NCBI RefSeq assembly: GCF_000238075.1
Contig: NZ_JH414505.1
Span: forward strand, 405,904 to 469,903
DNA length: 64,000 nucleotides
Direction: 5' to 3'
DNA from: Oribacterium asaccharolyticum ACB7
GTDB taxonomy: Bacteria; Bacillota; Clostridia; Lachnospirales; Lachnospiraceae
Within the stretch, counting starts at the first letter, position 1. Every line of letters starts with the position of its first letter. Made by a program: the position numbers and the translations under genes. Below, one piece after another: positions 1-7,831 of the stretch. A model generated the notes under the pieces. It ran no database searches. It was not told the DNA's origin and saw only the letters and a program-made list of their open reading frames with translations.

Positions 1-325
1 TAAGTTCTTCCAGCAAGTATGAGTGACCTCCTTGCTCTGCTTTCCTCTTGAAATACGTACAATCAAACACCACATCTCCAACAGAGGTAATCAGCGTCCG
101 CTTATCGACCCTCTGAATGTTAAAACGCTCTTTTCTGGCTCCGCAATCACTAAGCATTGAGTTCATTCTTGAAAGAACTTCACCCAAGAAAGAAGCAGAA
201 AAAGCCTCTGTAGAGCTTTTCACAGACCTCTCCAGAGAACTAAAGTCCTTAGGATTTTCAAAAAATTTGTTCTCTGCATCAAGTAAACCTTTTACCAAAA
301 CCTCTAATAGTGCTACAATATCCAT
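1..325 (-). CDS. ISLre2-family (UPF0236-like) transposase, N-terminal part, cut by window edge
   Basis: The reverse strand is open from an ATG at 325 to the window edge, about 108 codons, so the gene is partial only because the window ends. The ATG is preceded by an AAGGAGA-type site. The protein starts MDIVALLEVLVKGLLDAENK, continues with a helical charged stretch, and ends in a segment carrying FNIQRVDKRTLITSVGDVVF followed by CTYFKRK. That layout, a poorly conserved helical start followed by a strand-rich region ending in a Y/F-K-R/K motif, is typical of ISLre2 (UPF0236) transposases. The catalytic DDE part would lie outside the window. It marks an insertion sequence at this border. Family assignment is from recognised pattern, not from an alignment. 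Confidence 0.72.
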   Translation of the reverse strand, partial: MDIVALLEVLVKGLLDAENKFFENPKDFSSLERSVKSSTEAFSASFLGEVLSRMNSMLSDCGARKERFNIQRVDKRTLITSVGDVVFDCTYFKRKAEQGGHSYLLEEL

Positions 326-384
326 GAGAGTAGTCTCCTTTGCATAGTTTTTTAGTCGAAACCATTGTATCAAAGGATTAATGA

Positions 385-984
385 TTACTCTCTTTTTATT
401 TCTTTATCAACTGACAAAATCTTTACTCTATTAAGCTCCGCTTCCTTAAGTAGTTCCTCTGCATCATCTTCTACAAAGCCCGGATCCATATGCGTCAAAA
501 AATGCCAGTCTTCCGTTCCCTTTTTTCTGTAAAGCACGGCTTCTCCATCTTCCGAACCGAAGTAGGCTCTGTCCGTCTCATAGCCCTTTTCCTCTAAGAA
601 CCCTTTTATTTTTTTGTACTGAAGCTCCCTCTTTTCGATATAGTCTTTCACTTCCTCATTGGGAATCGCATAAGCATCCACTCGAGTACAGCCTTCCACC
701 ATGCCGTCTCCGGGAGAACTCAAATCCGGTATTTCTTTCCAGAAAATGTCTATATCCCCCTCTTCGGTAAACATGAACTTGCTAAAAGGAACGATGTTGC
801 CATTGTAATGCAGCTCCAAATACTTCGGAAGCTTCCTGATGTCCAAGCTTTCATAGACAAAGCCCTCTTCTTCCTCGCAGCGGTAGCCGTCCACTTGAGA
901 AATAAAGGCTCTTCCCTCTTCGATAGTACGGAATACGGCGATTTCCATTCCCATGCCCTCTTGGTTTAATTCTAAGATGAACAT
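385..984 (-). CDS. Hypothetical protein, third gene of a two-component operon
   Basis: A 199-residue soluble, acidic protein with no signal peptide or membrane segment; I do not recognise the family. I place the start at 984 (MFILELNQ) because an AAAGGAGGAAG site sits directly in front of it. A longer in-frame start overlaps the end of the histidine kinase gene and lacks a comparable site. The protein is rich in Glu, Asp, Tyr and Phe, with a possible mixed alpha/beta fold. It lies directly downstream of the kinase with about 20 bp between them, so it is probably co-transcribed with the response regulator and kinase. It may be an accessory or an output of that system; this is inference from position only. 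Confidence 0.6.
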   Translation of the reverse strand: MFILELNQEGMGMEIAVFRTIEEGRAFISQVDGYRCEEEEGFVYESLDIRKLPKYLELHYNGNIVPFSKFMFTEEGDIDIFWKEIPDLSSPGDGMVEGCTRVDAYAIPNEEVKDYIEKRELQYKKIKGFLEEKGYETDRAYFGSEDGEAVLYRKKGTEDWHFLTHMDPGFVEDDAEELLKEAELNRVKILSVDKEIKRE

Positions 985-1004
985 ACTTCCTCCTTTAAGC
1001 TTCT

Positions 1005-2381
1005 CTATCTTGATAACTTTATACAAAAGATAAATTTTCCGTCTCTTTCCGAGGCCTCATAGGGAATCTTGTAGTTCTTCAGTAAAGTGCTCACAATATA
1101 TAAGCCCAGACCGTTGCTGTTTTCCTTATTTAAATCAAAATTCATAGCGTAGAGTTTATCCGTATCGAGAGATTTTTCACTGTTTTTTTTAAGTCCGGCA
1201 CCTACTTCACTTCCATAGCTCGCAGAACTGTTCTCCACATAGAGCAGGCCTTCTTTCGCATAAATCTCTATAGTTCCCCCTTCTTCCGTATATTTTACCG
1301 CATTGCTCAATAAGTTGGATAAAATAATCTTTAGAGCCGGCTTTCCGATATAGATCTTTTCATCCGCTAAACGATTTTGTAAATGCAGTTTTTTCTGCTG
1401 CAGTAAAACCTCGTATTTTTCTAAAACGCTAAGCAGTACAGGCTGAATCTCCAGACTTTCTTCATCCTCTTTTAAATTTTCCAAAGAAGACACGGATAAA
1501 ATCCGGGAAATACTTTGGCTAAGGCTGTCTACAGTGGCTATACATTCTCCGATATAGAGGTCTCTATCCTTATACTTTCCGATATTGTACTGCATATTTT
1601 CCAGAATGATTTTCAGACTCGCAAGAGGGGTTTTCAGCTCATGGGAAGCTCCCTTTAAAAAGTCATATTTCAGCTTTTCCAGCTTTAAAATCTCCTGATT
1701 TTTTGTTTCTACATTTTCAATGGCTTGCAAGAGACTTCGATACAGAGTATTGATTTGGGCCTTTAACTCACCAACTTCATCTTTAGTGTCAACCGGCAAA
1801 CACGCCTCTTTATTTAAAGCAATCATCTTGTCTGTCTCGTTTTTAATTTCCGAGATATTATTTTTAATCGCTTTCGCATACACTAAGGAAACCACTATGG
1901 AAAACAAAAGGGAAATCGTAAGAGAATAGGGCAAGAATTGAAGACTTAGTGCCTTCGCTTCCTTTTGCATATCCGCAGTGGAAATAAACAGTAAGCTCAG
2001 CCTCTCTCCCGTATTCGTTTTAATCTCCCTTTCTTCTATAATCATCGAGTTCGTCTTACTGTCAAAATCAATGGGAACCGTATCATCTATGGGAATATTC
2101 GCGTCAACGGGAATCGATTGGCTCTCCGCACCTTTCTTCACGAAAGCCTGAATATCACTGCTTTTAGAGTAAAGAGCCAAAGTATTCTCTATTTCTGTAA
2201 GGGACTTTCCCTCCATGCCGTCGGAAACTTCATTTGCCCGATTCGTAATGGCTTCCTTCCTTTGCTCAAGATAGCTTATGGGAAAGAAGAAAAAGACCAA
2301 GAGATGAATCAAGAGAATAATGATTCCAAGAACAGAAAAAAGCTGTATGAACATTTTAGGAAATAGCTTTAAATTTTTCAT
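1005..2381 (-). CDS. Membrane sensor histidine kinase
   Basis: 458-residue sensor kinase. Two membrane segments (about residues 9-36 and 148-172) bracket an extracytoplasmic sensor of about 110 residues. A HAMP-like linker follows, then the dimerisation/phosphoacceptor motif SHELKTPL (His near residue 247). The ATP-binding N box is NLLSNAVKYTEEGG and the G box is NGLGLYIVSTLL. It overlaps the end of the upstream response regulator gene by 4 bp, so the two form a cognate pair in one operon. The sensor has no recognised ligand domain. The next genes upstream on the same strand encode a membrane polyferredoxin and a thioredoxin-like lipoprotein, so a redox or envelope-stress cue is plausible but unproven. 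Confidence 0.93.
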   Translation of the reverse strand: MKNLKLFPKMFIQLFSVLGIIILLIHLLVFFFFPISYLEQRKEAITNRANEVSDGMEGKSLTEIENTLALYSKSSDIQAFVKKGAESQSIPVDANIPIDDTVPIDFDSKTNSMIIEEREIKTNTGERLSLLFISTADMQKEAKALSLQFLPYSLTISLLFSIVVSLVYAKAIKNNISEIKNETDKMIALNKEACLPVDTKDEVGELKAQINTLYRSLLQAIENVETKNQEILKLEKLKYDFLKGASHELKTPLASLKIILENMQYNIGKYKDRDLYIGECIATVDSLSQSISRILSVSSLENLKEDEESLEIQPVLLSVLEKYEVLLQQKKLHLQNRLADEKIYIGKPALKIILSNLLSNAVKYTEEGGTIEIYAKEGLLYVENSSASYGSEVGAGLKKNSEKSLDTDKLYAMNFDLNKENSNGLGLYIVSTLLKNYKIPYEASERDGKFIFCIKLSR

Positions 2382-3031
2382 TCTTTCTCCAACTTATAGC
2401 CCACATTTCTGATGGTAAAAATGCAGTCCAGCTTGAGTTTTCTTCTTAGCTCCTTGATATACACATCAATCACTCTGTCGAAGGGGATTTCTTCCGTTTC
2501 CTTCCACACATGGTCCAGTATTTGCGTCCTGCTGAGTGCCCGACCTTCATTTTCGGAAAGATACTTTAAAATCTCCACTTCCTTGGCATTCATGTCCACA
2601 GGCTTTCCATCCAATTTAGCGGTGTAGCCGGAAAAGTCCACCTCTACATTTTTATAAAGAAACTTATCCATCTGCCCGTAACTCTTTTGGATTAAAGAAT
2701 CGATTCTCGCCTTTAAAAGCGGCAGGGAAAAGGGCTTTTCCATATAGCCGTCTGCAAGATGTGTGAAAGCATCAATCTTACATTCCTCATCACTAAAGGC
2801 GGTAAGAATGAGAACAGGAAGCTTGCTCTGCCTCCGAATCTCCTTTAAGACCTCGAGACCGTTTACAAAGGGAATTTGAATATCCAAAATGACAAGATGA
2901 ATCTCTTTGTTGAATTTTGAAAGGGCCTCTCGGCCGTCTTTCGCTTCCACCATAGTATAGCCAAATTCCGAGAGGAACGCTGCGATGCCCTCTCGGATAC
3001 TTTGATCATCTTCCACGACAAGGATGTTCAT
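2378..3031 (-). CDS. OmpR/PhoB-family response regulator
   Basis: 217-residue DNA-binding response regulator. The receiver domain (about 1-120) begins MNILVVEDDQ with the acidic pair, has the phosphoacceptor Asp near residue 50 in LVILDIQIP, the conserved Thr in LTAF, and Lys in MEKPFS. A winged-helix domain (about 125-215) ends in RNVGYKLEKE, typical of the OmpR group. I chose the ATG at 3031, preceded by GGTGGGAGGGACT, rather than the longer in-frame start at 3067. It overlaps the histidine kinase start by 4 bp. Its targets are unknown, but the polyferredoxin/TlpA genes immediately upstream on the same strand are obvious candidates. Confidence 0.93.
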   Translation of the reverse strand: MNILVVEDDQSIREGIAAFLSEFGYTMVEAKDGREALSKFNKEIHLVILDIQIPFVNGLEVLKEIRRQSKLPVLILTAFSDEECKIDAFTHLADGYMEKPFSLPLLKARIDSLIQKSYGQMDKFLYKNVEVDFSGYTAKLDGKPVDMNAKEVEILKYLSENEGRALSRTQILDHVWKETEEIPFDRVIDVYIKELRRKLKLDCIFTIRNVGYKLEKE

Positions 3032-3108
3032 AGTCCCTCCCACCTCGTTCATCTTCTTTCGTGCCATACTCTTAGAGCTTGGGGCAAGACTTTACCCCAC
3101 TGCTCTCT

Positions 3109-4035
3109 CTATGCCTTTGCTTTTACCGTTTCTTTCGACACATCCAGATTCGTCACCCCGCAGGCAATCGCATCCACCGGGCAGGCGTTCTTACATTTTC
3201 CGCAGCGGATACACTCCAAATCATTGCAGTTTTGTACCGGATCACATTGCATCTCGCAAACTGCCTTGCATCTTCCGCAGTGAATACACTTCTGATGATC
3301 CAAAGTATAACGGAAAAAGGACACGGAATTAAAGAGAGAATAAATCGCGCCCAAGGGACAGATATACTTACAGAAGGGTCGGTAAATGATTATGGAAAGG
3401 AGGATGGTCAGAAGCAAAATCAAGCCCTTCCATGCATAGAGAAAGCCTACGGCTCCCCGCATACTAGTGTTCATCCAAACCAGAGGAATCCCTCCCTCCA
3501 GCATTCCCACGGGACAAATCAGTTTACAAAAATAAGGCGCTCCCTGTCCTATAATATCCACCAAAAACAGAGGAAGGAGAATGACGAAGACCAGTAAGAT
3601 AAGATACTTCGCTTTTCGTAGCGGCTTATCCCACTTAAAGGTCTCTATCTTCTTCACAAAGGGAATCTTATGCAATAAATCCTGCACCAGTCCAAAGGGA
3701 CAAAGGTATCCGCAAACGCCTCTCCCTATCAGTGCCCCCACGAAAAAGAGAAAGCCCACCACATAGTAGCTGAACTTGTAATTCGGGCTGCCAATCACCG
3801 CCTGTAAAGCCCCAATAGGGCAGGAACCCTTGGCTCCCGGACAGGAATAACAATTCATTCCGGGAACACAAAGTTGCTTTAATTCTCCACTATAAATTTT
3901 TCCCGTTTTAAATCCCTCAAAGAAGGAATTGGTCACTAAAAACCAAAAGGATTGAAAGATGTGTCGTAGATTGTTTCTTGCTTTATATTTATCTTTTTTT
4001 GATTTTCCGTTGATGAATTCTTTTAACTTATCCAA
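3109..4035 (-). CDS. NapH-like membrane 4Fe-4S polyferredoxin
   Basis: 308-residue membrane protein with four or five hydrophobic segments. It has Cys motifs typical of NapH/CcoG-like electron carriers: CGYLCPFGLVQD near residue 108, CKYICPLGAIYS near residue 222, and two C-terminal 4Fe-4S ferredoxin motifs (CIHCGRCKAVC and CIRCGKCKNACPVD). An N-terminal CYSCPGAKGSCPIGA adds further cysteines. Such proteins carry electrons from the quinone or ferredoxin pool to periplasmic or extracellular acceptors. The start codon is TTG and overlaps the end of the CXXC peptide gene by 8 bp, so translation is coupled. The neighbours suggest it reduces the TlpA-like lipoprotein across the membrane; that is inference. 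Confidence 0.87.
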   Translation of the reverse strand: MDKLKEFINGKSKKDKYKARNNLRHIFQSFWFLVTNSFFEGFKTGKIYSGELKQLCVPGMNCYSCPGAKGSCPIGALQAVIGSPNYKFSYYVVGFLFFVGALIGRGVCGYLCPFGLVQDLLHKIPFVKKIETFKWDKPLRKAKYLILLVFVILLPLFLVDIIGQGAPYFCKLICPVGMLEGGIPLVWMNTSMRGAVGFLYAWKGLILLLTILLSIIIYRPFCKYICPLGAIYSLFNSVSFFRYTLDHQKCIHCGRCKAVCEMQCDPVQNCNDLECIRCGKCKNACPVDAIACGVTNLDVSKETVKAKA

Positions 4036-4180
4036 TGCCTATACACTCCATGCACACTCTAATTGCCTTATTCATTACCACCAGTGCTTCTCCCCGATGC
4101 ACCCCTATGTACATCATGGCGATGCCTATGCATAGGAGAACCAGGGAAGTCAACCGGGACTTTAAAATTTTCTGTTTCAT
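4028..4180 (-). CDS. CD1871A-type small CXXC-motif membrane peptide
   Basis: A 50-residue gene that is easily missed because of its size. It starts MKQKILKSRLTSLVLLCIGI and has one membrane segment (about residues 10-30). It ends in a conserved tail with an RxGE stretch followed by a CMEC motif and IGIG. This matches the small CD1871A-type CXXC peptides that sit between 4Fe-4S polyferredoxin and TlpA genes in Clostridia. A GAGGGAAT site precedes the ATG at 4180. The stop overlaps the TTG start of the polyferredoxin gene. The CXXC close to the membrane would fit a thiol relay between the polyferredoxin and the thioredoxin-like lipoprotein; that function is inferred from context. Confidence 0.8.
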   Translation of the reverse strand: MKQKILKSRLTSLVLLCIGIAMMYIGVHRGEALVVMNKAIRVCMECIGIG

Positions 4181-4196
4181 ATTCCCTCTTTACTGC

Positions 4197-4284
4197 TTTA
4201 CTTTAGCCAGTCTACTTTACTTTAGTCCGTCTACTTTACTTTAGCCAGTCTACTTTACTTTAACCAGTCTACTTTACTTTAGCC
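4197..4284. repeat. 19-bp tandem repeat, 4.6 copies, spanning the tlpA-like stop codon
   Basis: Unit TTTACTTTAGCCAGTCTAC occurs four times with one or two substitutions, plus a 12-base partial copy at 4273-4284. Read on the minus strand, each unit encodes the final Ala-Lys-Val-Lys and the stop of the TlpA-like gene. The array is therefore a tandem duplication of the gene's 3' end running into the intergenic gap before the CXXC peptide gene. Confidence 0.93.
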
Positions 4285-5468
4285 AACTCCTTCTCTATAA
4301 TTTCAATCCAAGCCTTTTTATTATGGGAACCGGAATAGGTCTCTCCTACAATCTGTCCCTTCTTATCCACGAAGAAAGTCTCCGGAAAGGCCTGAATCCC
4401 GCTGAGTCTGCCGTTAAAATCGCTCTGATCCGGAAGCAGGAAGGGATACTCCGCCTTGCTTCTTTCCCGAATCAGCTTCGCCTTCTCCAAAGCCTCCCGG
4501 TTTTCTCCGGTCTGATCCACCGTGTCCGTCACCACCCCAACGATATTGACGCCTTTGTCCTTCATTTCCTTCTGAATTTCCGCAAGGTCCGGAATTTCCT
4601 GCACGCAGGGACTGCACCAGGTGGCAAAGACATTGACCATGGTAAGGTCGTAATCGGAAAAATCCTTTCCGCTGAACTCTTTTCCGTCAATATCCTTGGT
4701 CTGCAGATTACTTAAGTCCGTAACTGCATTTTGGGAATCAGCAGAAAAAACCATATCCCCTTCCAAATCGGACTTTTCGGACAAAACAAAGCCGTTTTCC
4801 GGACGGTCTTTTTTCTCCGTAATCTCTACCGTTGTCTGTTTCAATTCCTCTATCGTCTCTGCATCCGCTGTGCTATTTACACTAAGATAATAGCTGTATT
4901 TTCCGTCTTTGGACTCTCCCAGCTTCGTATGGCTGTCGCACTTTGTAATCTTCCCGATTTCTTCTTCAGAAAGGCTCTTTTCGAACATCCCGATGGTACC
5001 GATTCGGTTCAGGCTCTCCTGCCACTTTTCGTAGCCATCTCCCATCTTAGCAACTTCCGCATTTTTCTGCTCTTCTGTCAGTTTACTAAAGCTCAACAAT
5101 CCATACTTTAAGTCCTGGTCGATGGGGCTTTGATCATCCAACATCACGATGTCCTTTGCCTTCATAGCTTCCCTAATCTTCTCGGAAAGCTTGAATTTTA
5201 AGCCCAGATATTCATAGATATACTCATCCTTTACCGGCAAAGTATAGTCTGCCGGCTTAAAGCTGTCTCCATTACTGTCCTTATTTACCGATACTCCCGC
5301 GTCTTCCGGACTGACCACAAGTCCTTGCTCTCCTGTAGCTTTTTCCTCTGCCGACTTCGTTTCCGTCGAAGTCTGCTCTGCAGCTCCCTTATTTTGGCAT
5401 GCTGTAAAGCTTAAGCTTACGCATAAGCCAAGTACAAGAAATGCTCCCTTAAATTGAGTCTTAACCAT
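4269..5468 (-). CDS. TlpA-like thioredoxin-fold lipoprotein
   Basis: 399-residue lipoprotein. The start at 5468 (MVKTQFKGAFLVLG) follows a GAAGGAGGAAG site; the signal peptide ends in a lipobox with SFTAC, the Cys being the lipidated residue. A Thr/Glu-rich linker leads to a roughly 200-residue domain of unknown family. A C-terminal TlpA/AhpC-type thioredoxin fold follows, with the active site ATWCSPC near residue 285 and cis-Pro in QAFPETFF. It probably acts on the outer face of the membrane as a thiol-disulfide reductase. It heads the operon with the CXXC peptide and polyferredoxin, which likely supply electrons. The extra middle domain is longer than in simple TlpA proteins. The 3' end is duplicated in a 19-bp repeat. 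Confidence 0.88.
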   Translation of the reverse strand: MVKTQFKGAFLVLGLCVSLSFTACQNKGAAEQTSTETKSAEEKATGEQGLVVSPEDAGVSVNKDSNGDSFKPADYTLPVKDEYIYEYLGLKFKLSEKIREAMKAKDIVMLDDQSPIDQDLKYGLLSFSKLTEEQKNAEVAKMGDGYEKWQESLNRIGTIGMFEKSLSEEEIGKITKCDSHTKLGESKDGKYSYYLSVNSTADAETIEELKQTTVEITEKKDRPENGFVLSEKSDLEGDMVFSADSQNAVTDLSNLQTKDIDGKEFSGKDFSDYDLTMVNVFATWCSPCVQEIPDLAEIQKEMKDKGVNIVGVVTDTVDQTGENREALEKAKLIRERSKAEYPFLLPDQSDFNGRLSGIQAFPETFFVDKKGQIVGETYSGSHNKKAWIEIIEKELAKVK

Positions 5469-5620
5469 GAATCTTCCTCCTTCAATTACTTTATCATTAT
5501 ACGTCCTAATTCTTAAGCTATCTCTCTCGAAAAAAGAAAAAATTCCTTTTCCAATATAGCGTTTCTCTAAACAGAATACAGGGCATTTATAAAATGAATA
5601 TGAAATGGGAGAAGATATCT

Positions 5621-6066
5621 TTATATCATCCAAACCGGAACGATGTAGTTTTCTTTATTAAATGCAGATATGTCTGTCTTTAAGCAGATGACCGCACCAT
5701 TTCCCCTTTTTAAAGATGACTTGTCTAAGACCGGAAAGACACGAAGAATTTCCGCTGCCGGATTGGCAGACTTTTTAATTTCTATAGGATGAAGTTCTCC
5801 GTCCCGCTCCACTTGGTCAGATAGGCCACGAGTCCCGTATCGTAAAAATATACTTTCGGTGTTTTAACAAGACGATTTAATAAATTATTGGAATACGGAT
5901 ACAAGTAAAACAGAATTCCCAAGGTTTCCAATATCCCGAGCCAGTCTTTCACCTGTTTTTGATTCAGCTCCGCATCTCTTGCAAGTTCACTGATATTCAG
6001 CATCTGACTGCACCTTGCAGCAAGTGCCGTAATAAAGCGTAAAATAAATACCACTATGAAAAACAT
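5621..6066 (-). pseudogene. Remnant of a DUF4143-type ATPase gene
   Basis: Two adjacent reverse-strand pieces belong to one protein. The upstream piece (to 5782) has the DUF4143 helical segment LNISELARDAELNQKQVKDW and a following segment with YFYDTGLVAYLTKW. The downstream piece (5621-5812) resumes in another frame with ERDGELHPIEIKKSANP, the nuclease-like end of the same family. The family's N-terminal AAA+ ATPase is absent, and the stretch normally between the two pieces is deleted. It lies directly next to a truncated KilA-N gene, so this gap between the redox operon and lsr has collected broken accessory genes. Function lost. Confidence 0.72.
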
Positions 6067-6072
6067 ACCTCT

Positions 6073-6777
6073 CTATTTCTTTGACTTATCCTCTAAACTC
6101 TTCATTCCTGTATTGTTCAACTTTTCAATTGACAGCAGCTGGGTTCTTGCAAGCTTTCTTAGTTCTATCATTCTTTCTTTTTGATCCATGCCTTTTCCGA
6201 TAAGAATTGCATTGTAGCTTTCCATATTGGCAAGTATCAATAACTCATTTAAACTCGCATAGTCTCTCATATTCCCTTTTAGGTCCGGATTTTCTTCACG
6301 CCACTGTTTTGCTCTTTTGTTAAATAAGGCAACATTGAGCATATCAGCTTCACTTGCGTATTGATAAGATAACTGCTCGTTGGTAAGATTCTTTAAGAGA
6401 TATTCTTTGATTGCATCTGTATGGATTTTATAGTTAATCTTAGAAATTTCTCGATTAAGACTCCAGCCCAATGATAATTTTGAGTTTTCATCTGACTTAA
6501 GCCTTTTATAATCCTGGATAATGTAAAGCTTGAATTCTGGTGAAATCCATGAAGCGAACTCCATCGCAAGATCATAATGTGCATATGTTCCACCATATCT
6601 TCCGGACTTTGAAATTATACCAATAGCATTTGTAGAATCAATCCATTTTTGTGGTGTCATTGTAAATCTATTCAGTCCTGCCTCATTTCTAAACGTGTCG
6701 AATTGCACACGGTTAAAATTTTCATTGTTCAGAACTTCCCATAGCCCAATAAATTCTAACGTATTTCTGTTTCTCAT
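6073..6777 (-). pseudogene. KilA-N domain protein, 5'-truncated
   Basis: 234-residue open frame closely resembling KilA-N domain proteins of phage and mobile-element origin: LEFIGLWEVLNNENFNRVQF, the WIDSTNAIGIISKSGRYGG core, and FASWISPEFKLYIIQDY. The family usually has about 40 more residues before this, a short beta segment and a start region. Here the open frame begins at MRNRNTLEF in mid-domain and the upstream DNA is already the lsr terminator. I read it as an N-terminally deleted gene; its ATG is the internal Met of the original protein. No good ribosome binding site precedes it. Could still be expressed as a short protein, but a stop-free frame alone does not show that. Confidence 0.7.
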
Positions 6778-6797
6778 CCTTGTCCATTAACAAGCAA

Positions 6798-6841
6798 AAA
6801 GCAGCCACAGGAGGGATTAAATCCCTGCCCGTGGCTGCTTT
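6798..6841 (-). terminator. Rho-independent terminator after lsrF
   Basis: Arms AAAGCAGCCAC (6798-6808) and GTGGCTGCTTT (6831-6841) pair perfectly, enclosing an inner GGGATTAAATCCC hairpin. It lies about 45 bp past the lsrF stop, with A/T runs on both sides, and ends the lsrACDBF operon. Confidence 0.88.
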
Positions 6842-6884
6842 CCTTCACAACGAGTATTACGATGACTCGTTTAGAAATTTGATA

Positions 6885-7772
6885 TTATTTACTTTCGCTA
6901 ACCAATGTCTGGAAGAGTTCATATCCTTCCGCACCGGTGAGACCGTTGTGAACGACCTCATGCACAGCGTGTGCCATCTGAACCGGATGAGTACTCTGGA
7001 AAATATTTCTTCCCATGTCTACACCGGCTGCACCGCCCTGGATGCACTTATAGGTCATTTCCAGAGCATCCTTCTCTGTAAGCTTCTTGCCGCCTGCAAC
7101 CACAATGGGAACAGGACAAGCGGAAACCACTTCTTCAAAGTTATCGCAGTAATAGGTCTTTACAATCTGGCAACCTAATTCCGCAACGATTCTTGTCGCA
7201 AGCTTAAAGAATCTGTCTGTTCTCTCCATTTGTTTTCCGACAGCTACAACACCCATTGTCGGAATGCTGTACCGGAAGCCGGCATTGACAACCTTGGAAA
7301 GGTTCTCCAAACTGGAAAGCTGACCGTCAGCACCGATAAAGGTCTGCACTGCCATGCAGTCTGCATTCATACGAATTGCATCTTCAATATCCACTGCAAC
7401 AACTTCCTGGCTAAGATCCTCTTGCACCATGGATGATCCGGAAGTAACACGAAGTGCAACGCCGTTTGTTAAGTTTGCAGGAATACAGGTTCTGAGAGCT
7501 CCTCTCGTAGCCATCCAGACATCTACATAAGGTGCCAAAGGCGGAATCTTAAGATCCAAACGCTCCAAGCCTGCTGTTGATCCCATGAAATAACCATGGT
7601 CAAATGCAAACATCACTGTCTTACCGGTCTTCGGATTAAAGATATTGGACAAGTGCTTCTTCATGCCCCAATCCAGACCATTACATCCTTTTACCTGGAA
7701 ATCCCCCTGATTTGCAAACGGAACATCCACATAATAGTTTTTCGCGACTTTTAATTCATCTAAATCCGCCAT
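6885..7772 (-). CDS. lsrF: LsrF, 3-hydroxy-5-phosphonooxypentane-2,4-dione thiolase
   Basis: 295 residues, the usual LsrF length. It transfers acetyl from the phosphorylated AI-2 product to CoA, giving DHAP and acetyl-CoA, in the cytoplasm. Class I aldolase-like TIM barrel features: GCNGLDWGMKKHLSNIF, VMFAFDHGYFMGSTAGLERL, the Schiff-base Lys region QIVKTYYCDNFEEVV, and phosphate-binding VVAGGKKLTEKDALEM with AAGVDMGRNIFQS. These match the E. coli LsrF pattern closely. It starts at an ATG behind GAGGGAG, 59 bp after lsrB. It is the last gene of the operon, followed by a strong terminator. Presence of LsrF shows that imported AI-2 is catabolised rather than only sensed. Confidence 0.96.
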   Translation of the reverse strand: MADLDELKVAKNYYVDVPFANQGDFQVKGCNGLDWGMKKHLSNIFNPKTGKTVMFAFDHGYFMGSTAGLERLDLKIPPLAPYVDVWMATRGALRTCIPANLTNGVALRVTSGSSMVQEDLSQEVVAVDIEDAIRMNADCMAVQTFIGADGQLSSLENLSKVVNAGFRYSIPTMGVVAVGKQMERTDRFFKLATRIVAELGCQIVKTYYCDNFEEVVSACPVPIVVAGGKKLTEKDALEMTYKCIQGGAAGVDMGRNIFQSTHPVQMAHAVHEVVHNGLTGAEGYELFQTLVSESK

Positions 7773-7831
7773 TCTTTATCTCCCTCTTACCCTGCTTAGC
7801 CAATATGCAAACTGTTATCCTTCACTATAAC

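Noticed and set aside
117..347. Plus-strand open frame of 76 codons
   Set aside because: It is the shadow of the reverse-strand ISLre2-type transposase N-terminus; no ribosome binding site and no recognisable motif.
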